This document shows positions 12,301 to 24,096 of a stretch of DNA of 64,000 bases, one piece after another. The stretch is from Chimonanthus salicifolius. Its lineage: Eukaryota; Streptophyta; Magnoliopsida; Laurales; Calycanthaceae. The position numbers and the translations under genes were made by a program. The notes under the pieces were generated by a model. It was not told the origin of the DNA, made no database searches, and saw only the letters and a program-made list of their open reading frames with translations. The stretch is taken from positions 27,073,175 to 27,137,174 of the forward strand of contig CM023540.1 of assembly GCA_013350335.1 (NCBI GenBank). The letters run 5' to 3'. Position 1 is the first letter of the stretch, and each line of letters begins with the position of its first letter.

Positions 12301-15300
12301 CTTGTGCATGTAAACAGAAACTTGTGTTAAATTTAAATGGAGTTTATTTAACGTGGGCATGGATACCATGTATGCAACAAAAAAGACTGAGGAAAGTTAA
12401 CAAATTGTATGTCCATGAAGAAGACAGAAATTCTATCTACATCTAACCAGAGAGTATATAACAGCTGACCAGAAAGAGAGATAATTTAAAGGCCGGCTAA
12501 ATAGACACCCAGATTTTCTTTCTCTACACACACTTTTTCAAAAAAAAAATAGGTTGAAATTACCCTTTCGCTTTTTTTAAAAACAATTCCTCCGTGCGTC
12601 TTGCGAACTCCTTTGTAGCATTTCGAATGAATTTTTGGTTCGTTCGAACGAATTGGGCTTTGGAGTGAGATTTTCAAACGAGGTTGTTTCTCGACCGATT
12701 TATACAAACAAGGTATCAAAATTCATCTACTCTGAATTTTATGAACTTCGGGACTGATTTTAAGTGAAAAGTGTATAGTTTTAGGACTTCAAAAATTGTA
12801 CTCAAAGAATTAAGGAAAAATGACAGTTCCCTCTTAATTCTTTGGGTATGATTAAGCCCAAAATTATACTATTTTCATTTAAAATCAGTCCTGGAGTTCA
12901 TAAAATTCAGAATAGATGAATTTTAATATCTTGTTTGTAGAAATAGGTTAACAAACCGACTCTTTTGAAAACCCGAGCTAAACGTGCAAATATTACAGTT
13001 GGCAGAAAAGCGGTTTCTCGACCTATTTCTACAAAGCAAGGTATAAAAATTCATCTATTCTGAATTTTATGAACTCCGAGACTGATTTTAAATGAAAAGG
13101 GTATAGTTTTAGGATTCAAAAATCATACCTAAAGAATTAAGAGGGAAGACTATTTTTCCTTAATTCTTTGAGTACAATTTTTTAAGCCCAAAACTATACC
13201 ATTTTCACTTAAAATCAGCTCTGGAGTTCATAAAATTCAGAGTAGATGAATTTTGATACCTTGTTTGTAGAAATCAGTCGAGAAACGGCCTCGTTTGAAA
13301 ATCTCACTCCACAGCCCATGATGGTTCGTTCGAAGAAACCAAAAATTCGTTCGAATGATGCAGAGGAGTTCCAATGACGCGCAGAGGAATCGTTTTTTAA
13401 AAAAATGAAAGGGCAAAAGGGTATTTTCATCCTATTTTTTGAAAAATGGTGTGTAGAGAAAGAAAATCCAGATGTCTATATGACGGGCCAATTTAAGGGA
13501 TTTTGCTAATAGGTACATTGACATGTGGTCAGTACCAACTTATAATGCAATTACCAAGATCCATTGAAGATTCGGCAAACATAAATAAAGTGAAATCGAT
13601 GACTCCAACAAGAACTTATTATGGATTCAGTGATTCACCATCATTAGCAGCAACAATATCCAGTAATCTCATATATCTGGAGTCGGCTTTATGAGTTTTT
13701 CTTCTCCAATTAAGCCTATCATAAACCATACTATCAGTCACTCCACGGTCTAACATGTCATTTATCCCTTCCTTCCATGTTCTCGAAGGTCACCCTCTCC
13801 TCCTAGTGCCCTCTATCCGTAACCTCTCCACTCTACGCACTAGGGCTATGTTTGGTCTTCTACTAATATGACTAAACCATCTCAAACGAGCTTCTCTCAA
13901 TTTGTCATCTATCAATGTGTTCGTTTCTAACTCTATCCTTTAGGGTTAAACCACTCATCCAACGTAGCATACACATCTCCGCTGTTCTGACCAAGTTTAT
14001 TTGTCTGCCCAACACTCTTTTACTAACATGACCAAAATTAAAGGTATCGGCATCCCATCACATGCACTGCAAACAACTTATGTTCACAACAAATAATAAA
14101 GAGTTTCTTCACTTTCTGACATAGCATCTATATATACGCATCTTTAGCATCACATCATTGCCAAAGCCATCACCCTTGAGTTCAACTCCCACCAAACTTG
14201 TTGGCCTAGGGACCAAAAGGATGCTATTCCTTAAAGTCCTGCATAAATACTAATTTCCTTTACCATTCCTTAAAGTCCTGCATAAATACTAATTTCCCTA
14301 TGCTAGTCCAAACAATCAGTAACTTTTTCCGAGAGCCCGTTAAAAAGGACCAAGGTTGCAACATGAGAATTTGGTATGAAGCAGCATTGCACAGACATGA
14401 GCCACGCATCTGTAAAGTTGTGATGGGATCTGGCATACTTCTACTACCAAATACTCACAATGTTGTACAATGCCTTTAGAAAATGAAAGTTGATTGATGG
14501 AGTACCTAATAGCATGTAACCTCAGACCCACGTATGGAAGCAAGGGAATCGATCCTCTAGAATAATTGCAATCTCCAATAGGAATTAGGATTCCCTTTTA
14601 ATGGCTTTGGATGGATGCATGAAAAGGAAATTGCTTTCTTAAAAAATAACCACCTTTTTGCTCAAAACCCCCTTTTTAAAGGGAAGTACTTCTCTTCTAT
14701 ACAATACCATACAGAGCCGTTAATTCCAACATTGGGAGCGCTTGGACCATCGAATTCCACGATCTAGCAAATCGAATCAGATCACTTCTCCACGAAGAAA
14801 GTGTTAAGTCTTCAAAGGACAAGTGCAGATTGTTAGGGAATAGACCCAATACCCACATATAGAAAATACAGACTCAATCACACATAAACACAGAGAACAC
14901 AGGATATACGTGGTTCGGCCCAATCTTAGCCTACGTCCACGGGAGAGTGTAGATTTCATTATAGATAAAAAGAATACAGATACAATATTTGGATCCCAAG
15001 ATCTCTTTTGGTATCTTCCCTCTCTCTCTATCTCCCTCACTACACCTTTGCTGCAAGAGGCCCCTTCTGGCCTCGGAAGGCACTCGGCCGAACGGCAGGG
15101 TTTCCATGAAACCCACGTCCTTAATATATAGGAGTATTGCAGTGTCCTATGTTTAGCAGTTTCCTAATGTAATTAGGAATCCCATTTAATTAGGAGTCCT
15201 ATGTAATTAGGAGTCCCATTTAACTAGACTCCTAATTTCAGTAGAATTGAGCCACAAGTTCCAACAATCTCCACCTTGGCGAAAATCCACTGATCCTCCT

Positions 15301-17210
15301 CCAGAGACAACTGTGACATCGTCCTCCACTGCAACTATGCACCTCTGTGCACACTAACCGCTCCCGGCCATGCTCCATTTGCAGTTGTAATCCTCTGCAT
15401 CTCTGCATGAGATGTGCATCCCATACCTTAGGATGATCCACCAGTCTTGAGTAAGACTGTATAACCCAACCAGGCTCCACCTCGATCTTGGCCATCCAAG
15501 ACCCTGTGTTGCATTTGCAACTCCGCTTCCTCAGTTCTACGAGCACATCCCGACATGCTTCACGAACGCGAGGTTGCATTTCCTTCATAGTGTGTTCCTG
15601 CACACACTAATGTGTTAGCTGCAATCACCTAGGCCTCTCTACGCATATGGCGAATGTGCCATCTCCACGTGTACCGTCAAAAAGTCCAAGGTCTTTCACC
15701 GTGCAGCAACCCTCTCACGACTACATCTTGCCGTGTTTCCTTGATGTGATCCCACGCACCGCCATTGACCACTCCCTGATTCTTCCTCCTTTTCAAAATC
15801 CACACCGATCACCGCATAGATCTCTTCACTACGATCACATAAGCGAAGACGGATCTCAATTCCGAGTCCCGATGACTCCAGAAATTGCAAAACAATTCTG
15901 ACCGTTGATTTTTTCCCTGCTGAAGGAGTACCTGAATCTGTGGTCCTGCGGGATCATCTGAAACTGTAAATCTGCGGATCACCCACCACGCAGTACAATA
16001 GTCCAGCAGAACTGCCCCTGTAGTCCATCGGGTGCACCGAAAAACGGTGGTTTTTCACAACCGAGTGGACTCACTTAGCCCCTCGGGTGCACCGAAAACG
16101 GTGGTTCTTCACAACCGAGTAGACTCGCTGATGTACCTGAAATGGTGGTCCCGCGGGTGAACTTGCAGTGGTGGTCCTCCAGACCACCAATTTTTTCCCT
16201 CCTCTTTTTTTTTTTTCTCTCGAATTACAGATCTGATCTCTCAGATTTGATTTCCCATCCGACGAACGTGTCTCTGGTTTTCTTAGAATCGACGTGGAAC
16301 GGATCTGCCTGCGCACTACCAATGGGGCTTTGTCTTCCAGCCGCACCTCTGCTGGCTGCCACTCACAGATCTGAAAAAATCAGATCTGCAGCGGTATTGC
16401 ATTGTTGCTTTTGCCCCTCTCCTTTTGCAGACGATTCCGACGTGTGATTTATCTGGCCCGAATCGAACCTTCGCTCATGATACCACTGTTAGGGAATAGA
16501 CCCAATACCCACATATAGAAAATACAGACTCAATCACACATAAACACAGAGAACACAGGATATACGTGGTTCGGCCCAATCTTAGCCTACGTCCACGGGA
16601 GAGTGTAGATTTCATTATAAATAAAAAGAATACAGATACAATATTTGGATCCCAAGATCTCTTTTGGTATCTTCCCTCTCTCTCTATCTCCCTCACTACA
16701 CCTTTGCTGCAAGAGGCCCCTTCTGGCCTCGGAAGGCACTCGGCCGAACGGCAGGGTTTCCATGAAACCCACGTCCTTAATATATAGGAGTATTGCAGTG
16801 TCCTATGTTTAGCAGTTTCCTAATGTAATTAGGAATCCCATTTAATTAGGAGTCCTATGTAATTAGGAGTCCCATTTAACTAGACTCCTAATTTCAGTAG
16901 AATTGAGCCACAAGTTCCAACACAGATTTCAACAAGAAGAAGAGTAGAAAACACCCATCAAACAAAACCACAAAAAGCCAAAATTCCATCTTCTAAAAGA
17001 TGAAGTGGAAAACCCAACAGTAGAACCATAAAAAACCCATTAATTTCCACCCAAAAAAATTTGTCAGCCGTTGGATCTAAAAGAAAGAAAGGTTCAAGAG
17101 CAGAAAAAGGAGGCTCATACAGCGAGGATTACGACGGTGAAGACGCCGATGACACTGAGAAAGATGACCTGGTCGTGGTCGCAGCAGTTCTTCAACTCCC
17201 AGTTTATCAT
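6383..17210 (-). CDS. Peptidase M50B-like membrane protein, complete, nine exons
   Basis: Plant M50B-like proteins are predicted polytopic membrane zinc metalloprotease relatives; substrate and compartment are unknown to me. Exons on the minus strand: 17210-17121, 9568-9473, 8823-8739, 8262-8141, 7669-7645, 7556-7473, 7081-7052, 6924-6819, 6446-6383; total 702 nt, 233 residues plus TGA, all junctions GT-AG and in phase. N-terminus MINWELKNCC leads into a first membrane segment; the metalloprotease motif HETSH is at residues 48-52, followed by CKLTCGQ, HANEGGVTQTRGG (69-81) and several hydrophobic segments; SSDAEKFAEVCPCPCNG (189-205) and YLGLVILS at the C-terminus are family hallmarks. ATG at 17210 is chosen because exon 1 matches the family N-terminus and joins exon 2 in phase. 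Intron 1 is 7552 bp and carries a LINE fragment, a foldback element and a complete LTR element. Length is normal for the family, so the protein appears intact. Confidence 0.93.
12491..13489. mobile_element. Mutator-like foldback element with nested inverted repeats
   Basis: Long terminal inverted repeats: the left end GGCCGGCTAAATAGACACCC matches the complement of the right end TATGACGGGCC, and the arms continue through TTTTCTTTCTCTACACAC. Flanks AATTTAAA (12483-12490) and AATTTAAG (13490-13497) fit an 8-bp target duplication with one mismatch. Inside, a module around TTTATGAACT-CGG/AGACTGATTTTAA occurs four times, alternating in orientation, so each half is itself a hairpin. No transposase frame. 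Size, TIR length and duplication length fit a Mutator-type MITE; superfamily is inferred. Confidence 0.75.
13690..14035 (-). mobile_element. LINE (L1-clade) 3' fragment, degenerate
   Basis: Minus-strand translation gives AEMCMLRWMSGLTLKDRVRN, then in another frame LRWFSHISRRPNIALVRRVE, then RTWKEGIN. These are the conserved residues at the C-terminal end of plant L1-type reverse transcriptase ORFs (MLRWM, RLRWFGH, TRRRGRP-TW). At least one frameshift and a TGA between RRRG and PSRTW show that it is dead. It lies in intron 1 of the M50B-like gene. Confidence 0.8.
14831..15266 (-). repeat. LTR (3' LTR in element orientation)
   Basis: 436 bp, TGTTAGGG...TTCCAACA on the plus strand; contains ACGTGGTTCGGCC and GCCTCGGAAGGCACTCGGCC. 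Partner at 16487-16922. Confidence 0.92.
16028..16133. repeat. 55-bp tandem duplication inside the LTR element
   Basis: TCGGGTGCACCGAAAA-CGGTGG...CACAACCGAGT occurs twice with a 55-bp period (16028 and 16083), with few differences. It is in the non-coding interior. Confidence 0.8.
16487..16922 (-). repeat. LTR (5' LTR in element orientation)
   Basis: 436 bp, nearly identical to 14831-15266. The primer site lies immediately left of it on the plus-strand map (about 16470-16486). Confidence 0.92.
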
Positions 17211-17335
17211 CTCTTCTTTGCCTATCAGAGTCCTGAAATCAGAGAGGAGGTAGGAATGAGCAATTGCGTGTGTAAGACGAGAGATGGGTTGTCAACTGGG
17301 TCCTTTATTACCTTCCAAAAGATGGGATCTCAAGC

Positions 17336-17374
<39 letters not shown>

Positions 17375-17700
17375 CGTTAGTGGAAAGACAAGGTAAGAGG
17401 AGAGAGAGAGTTGAAAGCTTCAAAAATTTGAAAAGGAAGAGAATAGAATAGAAAGGTTGAGAGAAAGGATGAGAGAGAGACGAATTGGTTATGGTTGTGG
17501 TTCAGTCACCGAACCAGCCAATAGGAGTCAAAAGACTCGAGAATCTACAATTTTGGTCGTTTCTTCCTGTGTGAAAGGGGATGCCTCGGTTCGGTGTTCT
17601 CTTCCTAGTGTTTTACTCCGTCTACTCTCTCGGTTTTGAAGTTTGGACAAGGAACAATGTCGTACTCTCGTGCCATAAGGAATGGATAATTTTAAATAAG
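17211..17700 (-). promoter_or_regulatory. 5' leader and proximal promoter of the M50B-like gene
   Basis: Upstream on the minus strand of the ATG at 17210. It includes a pure GA/CT tract (about 17341-17371), typical of plant 5' leaders. Open frames on the plus strand here are shadows of exon 1 and of the repeat. I see no clear TATA box. Confidence 0.4.
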
Positions 17701-17764
17701 ATTCTTTAATATATTTATATTAATGATCGAAGCTGTGTACATGTCTCATTTGAATAATTTTTTT

Positions 17765-17905
17765 ACTACGAAAAAAATCTCTCAAGTCTGTACACACTCG
17801 ATAAGTCTATATGAAGTAACTCTTTATTTGAGTGATTGAGTGTGAATCAAATCCAAAACTTTGCTTTATGATACGAGCAGTCTTGACTATTAGACCAACC
17901 TCTTA
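17765..17905 (-). mobile_element. tRNA-derived SINE, diverged
   Basis: The complement reads GAGGTTGGTCTAATAGTCAAGA and later TTTTGGATTTGATTCACACTC, a tRNA-like head with A-box and B-box remnants. It is the same layout as 35660-35855. A/T-rich tail at the left end. Confidence 0.45.
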
Positions 17906-18549
17906 TATACGTTATCTCTTAAAAATATAAAATAAAAATGTATGCATATGTATAAATTTTAAAAAATTGTTTAATCTACTGTGATAGACTTGATAAAAAA
18001 TATTAAATTAAAAATTTATAAAGTTTATCATCCACCAGGTGGACTCAACAATTTTCATAAAGTGTATATAGATACACTTACACAAAATTCATGTATGTGC
18101 TCATGTTGCTTGTTGACCTAAAGTGGACCCATCTAGGCCACATTTTAACACCCCCTATCTTCTTTATACACCTAAGCCACTGTTTGAGGATCTCTATCTA
18201 ATTTGAACATATTTAAAGTTGATCTCATCGTTGAGTTGAAATACATACTAAATTGTCTCTATTTTTTACTTTGAAAATCAATATTTTTTTACGGGAAACA
18301 TCATCATGAAAATACCTTTCAAATGAATCCAACTCCACCCCTTAGACCCCCACTCAAGTGGGCCTCAGAAGGCCATATGCATACTGTCACATATGCAATG
18401 TCCTTGTGAATGTGAATATAGGTGCAATAGAGAAGTTTACTCCGCAATTTTTTTATCAATAATTTTTTATTTCTATCTTAAATAACCAATGTGGATATCA
18501 TGATTGGTTATTTAAGATAAATATATAATGTAGAATATACATTGGATAT

Positions 18550-18765
18550 GACTGGCCTTTTGGTTTAAGCATGGCCCGGGTCAACTCGGAATTTTGAATT
18601 GGGTCGGGTTCTTAAAATGCAAGATCTGAGAACGACCCAATTTTAAATTGGACTCCATTTTTGAGCTCGAACTAGATATGAGATAGGCCCAAGTTGAATT
18701 TGATTTTTCTGAGTTGTACTGGGCCCGTGCATATTGGGCCCAACTGAAGTTGCACCCCTAATCCA
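18550..18765. repeat. GGGCC/CGGGTT-rich dispersed repeat
   Basis: Short G+C-rich words (GGCCCGGG, CGGGTT, TGGGCCC) in an AT-rich background, ending TTGCACCCCTAA. The same end and composition recur near 20660 and, inverted, at 44836 (TAGGGGTGCAA), suggesting a hAT-type MITE group. Left border not found. Confidence 0.4.
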
Positions 18766-19273
18766 CTAGTAATAAGACACTTATATGTCGTTAGATGAAA
18801 TTTTTAATGATCAGATAGATTGAGTATATTAAGAAATTTATCAATCATTTTCCATTTATTAGATGAGTTAGTAGAATAATGTAAAAAAAAATAAGCCCAA
18901 GCCCAAATGAACTTACACATACATTTTGGGCTTAAATTGGGGTTAGGGCCTAAAAAACAAATTGGGTTGGACTCTGGTTTCACTAATTCATGTTGACCTA
19001 GGCTCAAGTTCGGGCTTAGGCCCTTTAAGTGCAATTCAGATGTGGGCTCAACCAAATCCAAAACCCATCCAGCTTGCCTATATATATATATATATTAAAA
19101 GCCAACTGGTAACAAATAACAGTCGACCCTAACCACTTGGTAGAGATGTTTGAAGGTTACATTTGTTTTGAACCTTAGATGGACCTAGATCCAGTCGAAA
19201 ATTCGTTGGGGTATGATAAGGTCTTGACCCAACATGGGTTTAATTTGTATAGTGTGGATTTTCACTTAGGAAT

Positions 19274-19618
19274 TGTTAAGACTTGGGCCTCTAGTCCAAA
19301 AGACTAGCATTGCTCGAGTCCTTTATAAACCCCTAGATCTCCCTCTACACTTCCAATGTAGGACTCGTTCGCAGCAGTCCCAATAATCCCCCCTCGAACG
19401 AGGCCCTTCTGCGGAGAGAGTGACGCCGGTCACCCGTTTGCCTGGGAGATTTCCTGAGCTCATATAAGATAGCCTACGACCTGGCTCTAATACCACTTAT
19501 TAGGACTTTGACTTCCAACCCAAAAGACTAGCATGTTAGGTGGAGTAACCCAAGTCCTTTATAAACGCTTAAATTTCTCTCTATACTTTTAATGTAAAAC
19601 TTGTTCGCAGCCCCAGCA
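19274..19618 (-). mobile_element. TRIM (tiny LTR retrotransposon)
   Basis: Two diverged direct repeats of about 112-121 bp (19274 to about 19385, and about 19498 to 19618) share AAAAGACTAGCAT, AGTCCTTTATAAAC and TTCGCAG. The 112-bp gap contains, on the minus strand, TGGTATTAGAGCC directly after one LTR (initiator tRNA-Met primer site) and the purine tract GAGGGGGGATT before the other. Flanks GGAAT (19269-19273) and GAAAT (19619-19623) fit a 5-bp duplication with one mismatch. The interior can hold nothing more than the two cis signals. Confidence 0.8.
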
Positions 19619-20469
19619 GAAATATCTATTATTAAAGTGTCAGGTCCTAGCTATAGGAAATTTGGAATCGCCACTAACAAGTTGGGTTCGTTCATGTCCG
19701 AAGTGGAGATGAAACGAAAACATATTTGTTAGTGGGTCAGGCCCAAATATGGATAAGGTTTAAAATGTGGATCTAAGCCACAAAATACTAGCTTCATGTT
19801 GTTGACATCTATTAGGTTTTTTTTTGTCCTTGCATACTCTAGAATTGGAATATACTTATTTAGAGAGAGAATCGATGGACCGTGTTTGGCCTATTTTCCT
19901 TTTATAACTTTGTAAATTTCATATTAAAAAATATGATTAAAAGTAAGATTGACGATATAATTTTAGCCACTTAATCTAATATTCGAAATCACCAAGTGCC
20001 TTTGGATTTTTTAAAGACACCTAATGATTTTGGTCAGTAAGACTAAGTGGTTGACAAATGAGTTTATGACAATTTAATTCACTTGTACATCATTAAGTCT
20101 ATTTTATATTCATAAACTTGATTTTTTAATAAAATAAATGAAAACTTAAATATTATTACTTTCTTACTTTTCTCTATACCTCTACCATCATTTCTAGCTT
20201 CTATTTGCTTTCATACATCTTTACATTTTTTTTCTATTTTTTTTTCCTTCCAAACTTAAATATTTTTGTGTTTACGTTGAAAGATTAAAAGTGGATTGCT
20301 TCAATTTAATGTTTTAGATTTATAAATTATAGTTTGCGTTTTATTAGGAAAAATGGGAATTTGAGATTACTTGATAGAATTTAGTTATACTAAGATTAAG
20401 ATTTTTAATCAATCACAATATATTATTTAATCTAAAATATAAAACATATATGAGATATCATAGATTGTC

Positions 20470-20665
20470 TTAGTGTTTAAGTCGGGCTTTCATGTAGGTG
20501 AGGCCCTAAGAATGTAAGACTCGGGCCTGACCAAATTTAAATCGGGCCCTTCTTTTTGAATCTTTATTCAGGGCCCGAGCTCTAACCCAGGGAAATTGGT
20601 CTCAAAATTTTCTGATTGTGCCCTAGTTGGGTTGGACCCAAGTTGCACCCTGAGAGTAGGCTCGT
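20470..20665. repeat. GGGCC-rich dispersed repeat
   Basis: Words GGGCCCGAGC, CGGGCCTGACC and GTTGGACCC, ending AAGTTGCACCC; related to 18550-18765 and 44836-45365. Borders uncertain. Confidence 0.35.
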
Positions 20666-21668
20666 TCATAGGCTTAAACTCGGAATGAGCCTAGCTTGAG
20701 CCCATCACAAATGAATGGGCTTTGATTTATATATCATTCCAATTAGCTGGGCATAAGCTCATGGAATAAAACCGCCGATGAAGTAGTTGGGCTTCTGAGC
20801 TCATTTAGCCACATGCATATGTATATTTATAAATAAATACACATATAATACATATATTAAATTAGTAATATTAATTAAATCATTATAAGTACAATTAATA
20901 ATATTTTTAATCATACAAAATTATAAATTTATCTCCCTAAACATTAACTTTATTTGGCCTTTTTCAATCAATTGAAATTGGACTTCAAAAGTGGACTTGA
21001 GGTTCATTTTATCTAAATAATTGAATCTTAAAAATATTTAAAAAATTGTCTATAAAAATGGCTTCAATAGGCAGTCTTGAGCTTCTTATTTAAAAAAGAA
21101 AAAATGGTTAAGTGTGTCTTCAACTTTAAAACGCCCAACCGATTATAGGCGGACTCAAGCTTCTATAATATTTAAATGGGCTCTAATTTAGATAGATAGA
21201 GGACAGCTTGGCTTGTTAACAAGCCTAACATAAAGAATATAAATGGGAAGAAAATAGAAGTAATAGTGAGTAAACATCTTTTTCCAATTAATAATGTTAG
21301 ATATTCTAACTCTTCTTAGTCGAGCATTTTTTATTTCATTTTTAATCTAAGTAAATATTGATTCGATGAGTATTATATTATGAGTTTGAGATGCAAATAG
21401 TCATTTGTGGTATAAAAGTCCAGAAATAATTAGGTAAAGAAGATTTAACTATAAGAAGTTATTGCATATTTATTATTCATTAATAGAAATTTAAAATATT
21501 AATTCATCTTCACTCGATGAAAGGTATGTCTAATCTTATTAGAGTTAAGATTCATGCACTTGACCATTTCTCTAGAAAAAAACCAACTTCTTTATCCTCC
21601 TTACAATGAAAGTAGGTTTTTTTTATTGACTGTTTAATTAGGAAAATCTATTTTTTTTTTATATATAG

Positions 21669-21829
21669 ATGTAGTTTAACCGATAATCTCCTGTCTTAAG
21701 AAGCAGGAGGTGCTAGATTTGAACCCTCATGGCCTCATCTAGTGTGATCTAAGGCAGTGGGTATCACTTGTGATGGTTTTACATTGGGTTTTCTGTGGTT
21801 TTCCACACGTAAATTAAAAAAAAAAAAAA
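21669..21829 (+). mobile_element. tRNA-derived SINE with poly(A) tail
   Basis: A tRNA-like head (GTTTAACCGATAATCTCCTG, then GATTTGAACCC resembling a B box), a body ending TTCCACACGTAAATT and a poly(A) run. AAAATCTAT plus a T-run occurs before (about 21643) and after (about 21828) the element, fitting a target duplication. Same family as 25174-25320 and 34917-35068. Confidence 0.75.
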
Positions 21830-22369
21830 ATCTATCTTTTTTCATATATTAATTTACATGTTAATTGGAAATTATTTTAGTAAACAAGAAAAAGAAAAAA
21901 AGTGAGTTCGGAAAAAAACACTTTATTTTCTAAAAAAATTTGCATCAATTTTTGTGTAGAAATAATTTTCAATAAAAATAAAAAAAACACAAACATACCG
22001 TAAAGATCAATTGATTGGAAATTTGTAATAGTGTTAAATAGTAGAAGAAAAGGCCCCATCATTGAAAAAAGGTCTTTGCACAGCTTAGAGTTGTTTACAA
22101 GCACATGGATTCATCCACTTTCGTCAAGATCTATCAAGTATCATGGTGAGAAAGGTGACTTGGACGGAAAAAATATTTATCTTTTTTTTTTTTATCTTAA
22201 AAAATATTTGAAAAATGATAATTACAGTTTATTTTAGTTTTAAGAATAAGACATTTTCAAATTATTTGATTTATTTAAAAGTAAATTAATGCTTAAAAAT
22301 ATATTAGCGATGTTTCACTTATCCTTAAATTATACTTTTTAATTTTCTTTTACTCATGTGTCAATTTAC

Positions 22370-22550
22370 AATTGATTGTTTTCTAAGAGTTAATTAAGAT
22401 ACCAATCAAATTATTTTTCATATCATTAAAGAGTATAAAAGAGTATAATAACTCAAGAGGTTGTTTTACATTTTCTAGTGTATATTACAATTGATTGGCT
22501 TTTTAAGAATTAATTAAGATACTAATCAAATAATTACTGACTGGATCTAA
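22370..22550. repeat. Imperfect direct repeat
   Basis: ACAATTGATTG...TTAATTAAGATAC-AATCAAAT occurs twice about 115 bp apart. No further context. Confidence 0.5.
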
Positions 22551-23114
22551 ACACATATCCATATCACTTTTAAATTAAACATATTCTATTTCATACTCAG
22601 TCATTAATTTGTATGATTTTATATTACAAAAGTAAAATATTTATAATTAAAAAATTAATAAAAATATAATATTAAAAGACACGTGTCGAAATTTTAAATA
22701 ATTAACTTAACTACAATAATATGCAGTCTTTTCTACCACCTTTCCCGCTTTTTTTGTCCTACTATGTTTCTTTTGAATTATTTTCCTATTTCTTGCAATA
22801 ACAAGAGAGAGAAAGGTAAATATGTGGCCCACATAAGTGGAAAATAAATTTTCAAGTCAAAGTCAAGCCGCTCAACTTATCTGTCCACTTTGACCCATTT
22901 ATGTATGTTGTAAATGGGGATAAAAGGGTTTCTCAAAAATAGCACGTAATATATTTATTTGATTATTTATAAAAATAATTTATCTTTATTAATTTTAAAA
23001 TTATAGGATTTTAAAGGTTTATAGAAGTTGAGCTTTCTATAATTGTAAAATGAAATACAATTAAATTTTTATTCTATATGATAATAATCAATGTGATTGG
23101 AGAGAAGAAGTATT

Positions 23115-23200
23115 TGGATTTTTATATCGGCCGATATTTATTGATATCGTCCGATATTTGATATATATCGTCGATATCGATAGTTTTAATTAAAAAAAAA
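23115..23200. repeat. Short palindromic ATATCGGCCGATAT cluster
   Basis: TATATCGGCCGATATTT, then GATATCGTCCGATATTTG and ATATCGTCGATATCGAT, followed by an A-run. Related to the hAT-type element 36899-37163; no borders visible. Confidence 0.5.
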
Positions 23201-24096
23201 AATTAGACAGAAAAATTTTACAGTCGATACTGAATTTTCAACCATTGATCCAGCTAATTAGAGTATTTGAAAATGGACAAATCTATGATAAAAGTGAAAA
23301 CATTAGCACAAAATATTTGAAAACAAAGTCATAAAACTAGTATTTATTTAAGGGGCCTCATGTATACTCATATATGTAGTACTTTAGAATTTCTAATGGC
23401 CCATGAGGGAAATGGGCCCGACTTTCTATCATATCAAAAGACATGATTGGATGGGAACATTTGAAAGGAACTTTCATGTCAATTTTAGGATGAAATCTTG
23501 AGTCACGAACTCAGCTTTAATTTTGGTAATATTATTTTCTTCGACATAAAAGTTTTATAAAAATAAAATATAAATTTTCAATAGTTCAATTATAAAAAAC
23601 AATTTTCATTTAAAAGCTTTTGAATCACATAATTTAAGTAAATAAAATCATTAGTTAACAGAGTGTTTCACTTTACATATCTATTTTTACTTCACTAAAT
23701 TAAGACAGCCATGCATGTTTAAAAAGAACTTTTTTTAAAAGGAAAAAATTACTCATGAACAAGTATCTTTTCAATTTTGTCGGATAATGGAACCGTACTT
23801 TATAGCCAAACGGCATATATGACTCAGTTGTGTTACGATAACCTCATGACTCAGTTGTGTTACTTTAGTGTTTATCATTTTAGAATTTCGTAGATTATAT
23901 CAAATTATCAATCTCATATTCTATCACTATATTTTAAAAATATATAAAAATACTTTAAATTTACTAATAAAGATAAGTCAAACAAGCATGAAAATATATA
24001 CATATCTAATAATTCACATATAAAAAATGAGTAAGAATCTCATACTGTCAACGTTAACAAATTGATATTCTCAATAGTCACAAATTAATCCAAAGA

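Larger units (their letters stand above)
14831..16922 (-). mobile_element. Non-autonomous LTR retrotransposon (copia-type priming), complete
   Basis: Two 436-bp direct repeats (14831-15266 and 16487-16922) begin TGTTAGGG and end TTCCAACA and differ, as far as I could compare, at a single base (TAGATAAAAAG versus TAAATAAAAAG). The 5-bp target duplication CAGAT is exact (14826-14830 and 16923-16927). Next to the right LTR the minus strand reads TGGTATCATGAGC, close to the initiator tRNA-Met primer site, and a purine tract AAGGTGGAGA abuts the other LTR, so the element is transcribed from the minus strand. The 1220-bp interior shows no gag, protease, RT or integrase motif. This is a young TRIM/LARD-like passenger inside intron 1 of the M50B-like gene. 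Confidence 0.93.
9569..17120 (-). other. Giant intron 1 of the M50B-like gene
   Basis: Donor GTATGAG at 17120 and acceptor TTGTAG ending at 9569. It holds a 1-kb Mutator-like foldback (12491-13489), a LINE 3' fragment (about 13690-14035) and an intact 2.1-kb LTR element (14831-16922), all annotated separately. The remaining sequence is AT-rich with no open frame that resembles a gene. Confidence 0.85.

Noticed and set aside
15238..15603. 121-codon minus-strand frame in the other LTR element
   Set aside because: Runs from the LTR boundary into the interior without any known domain.
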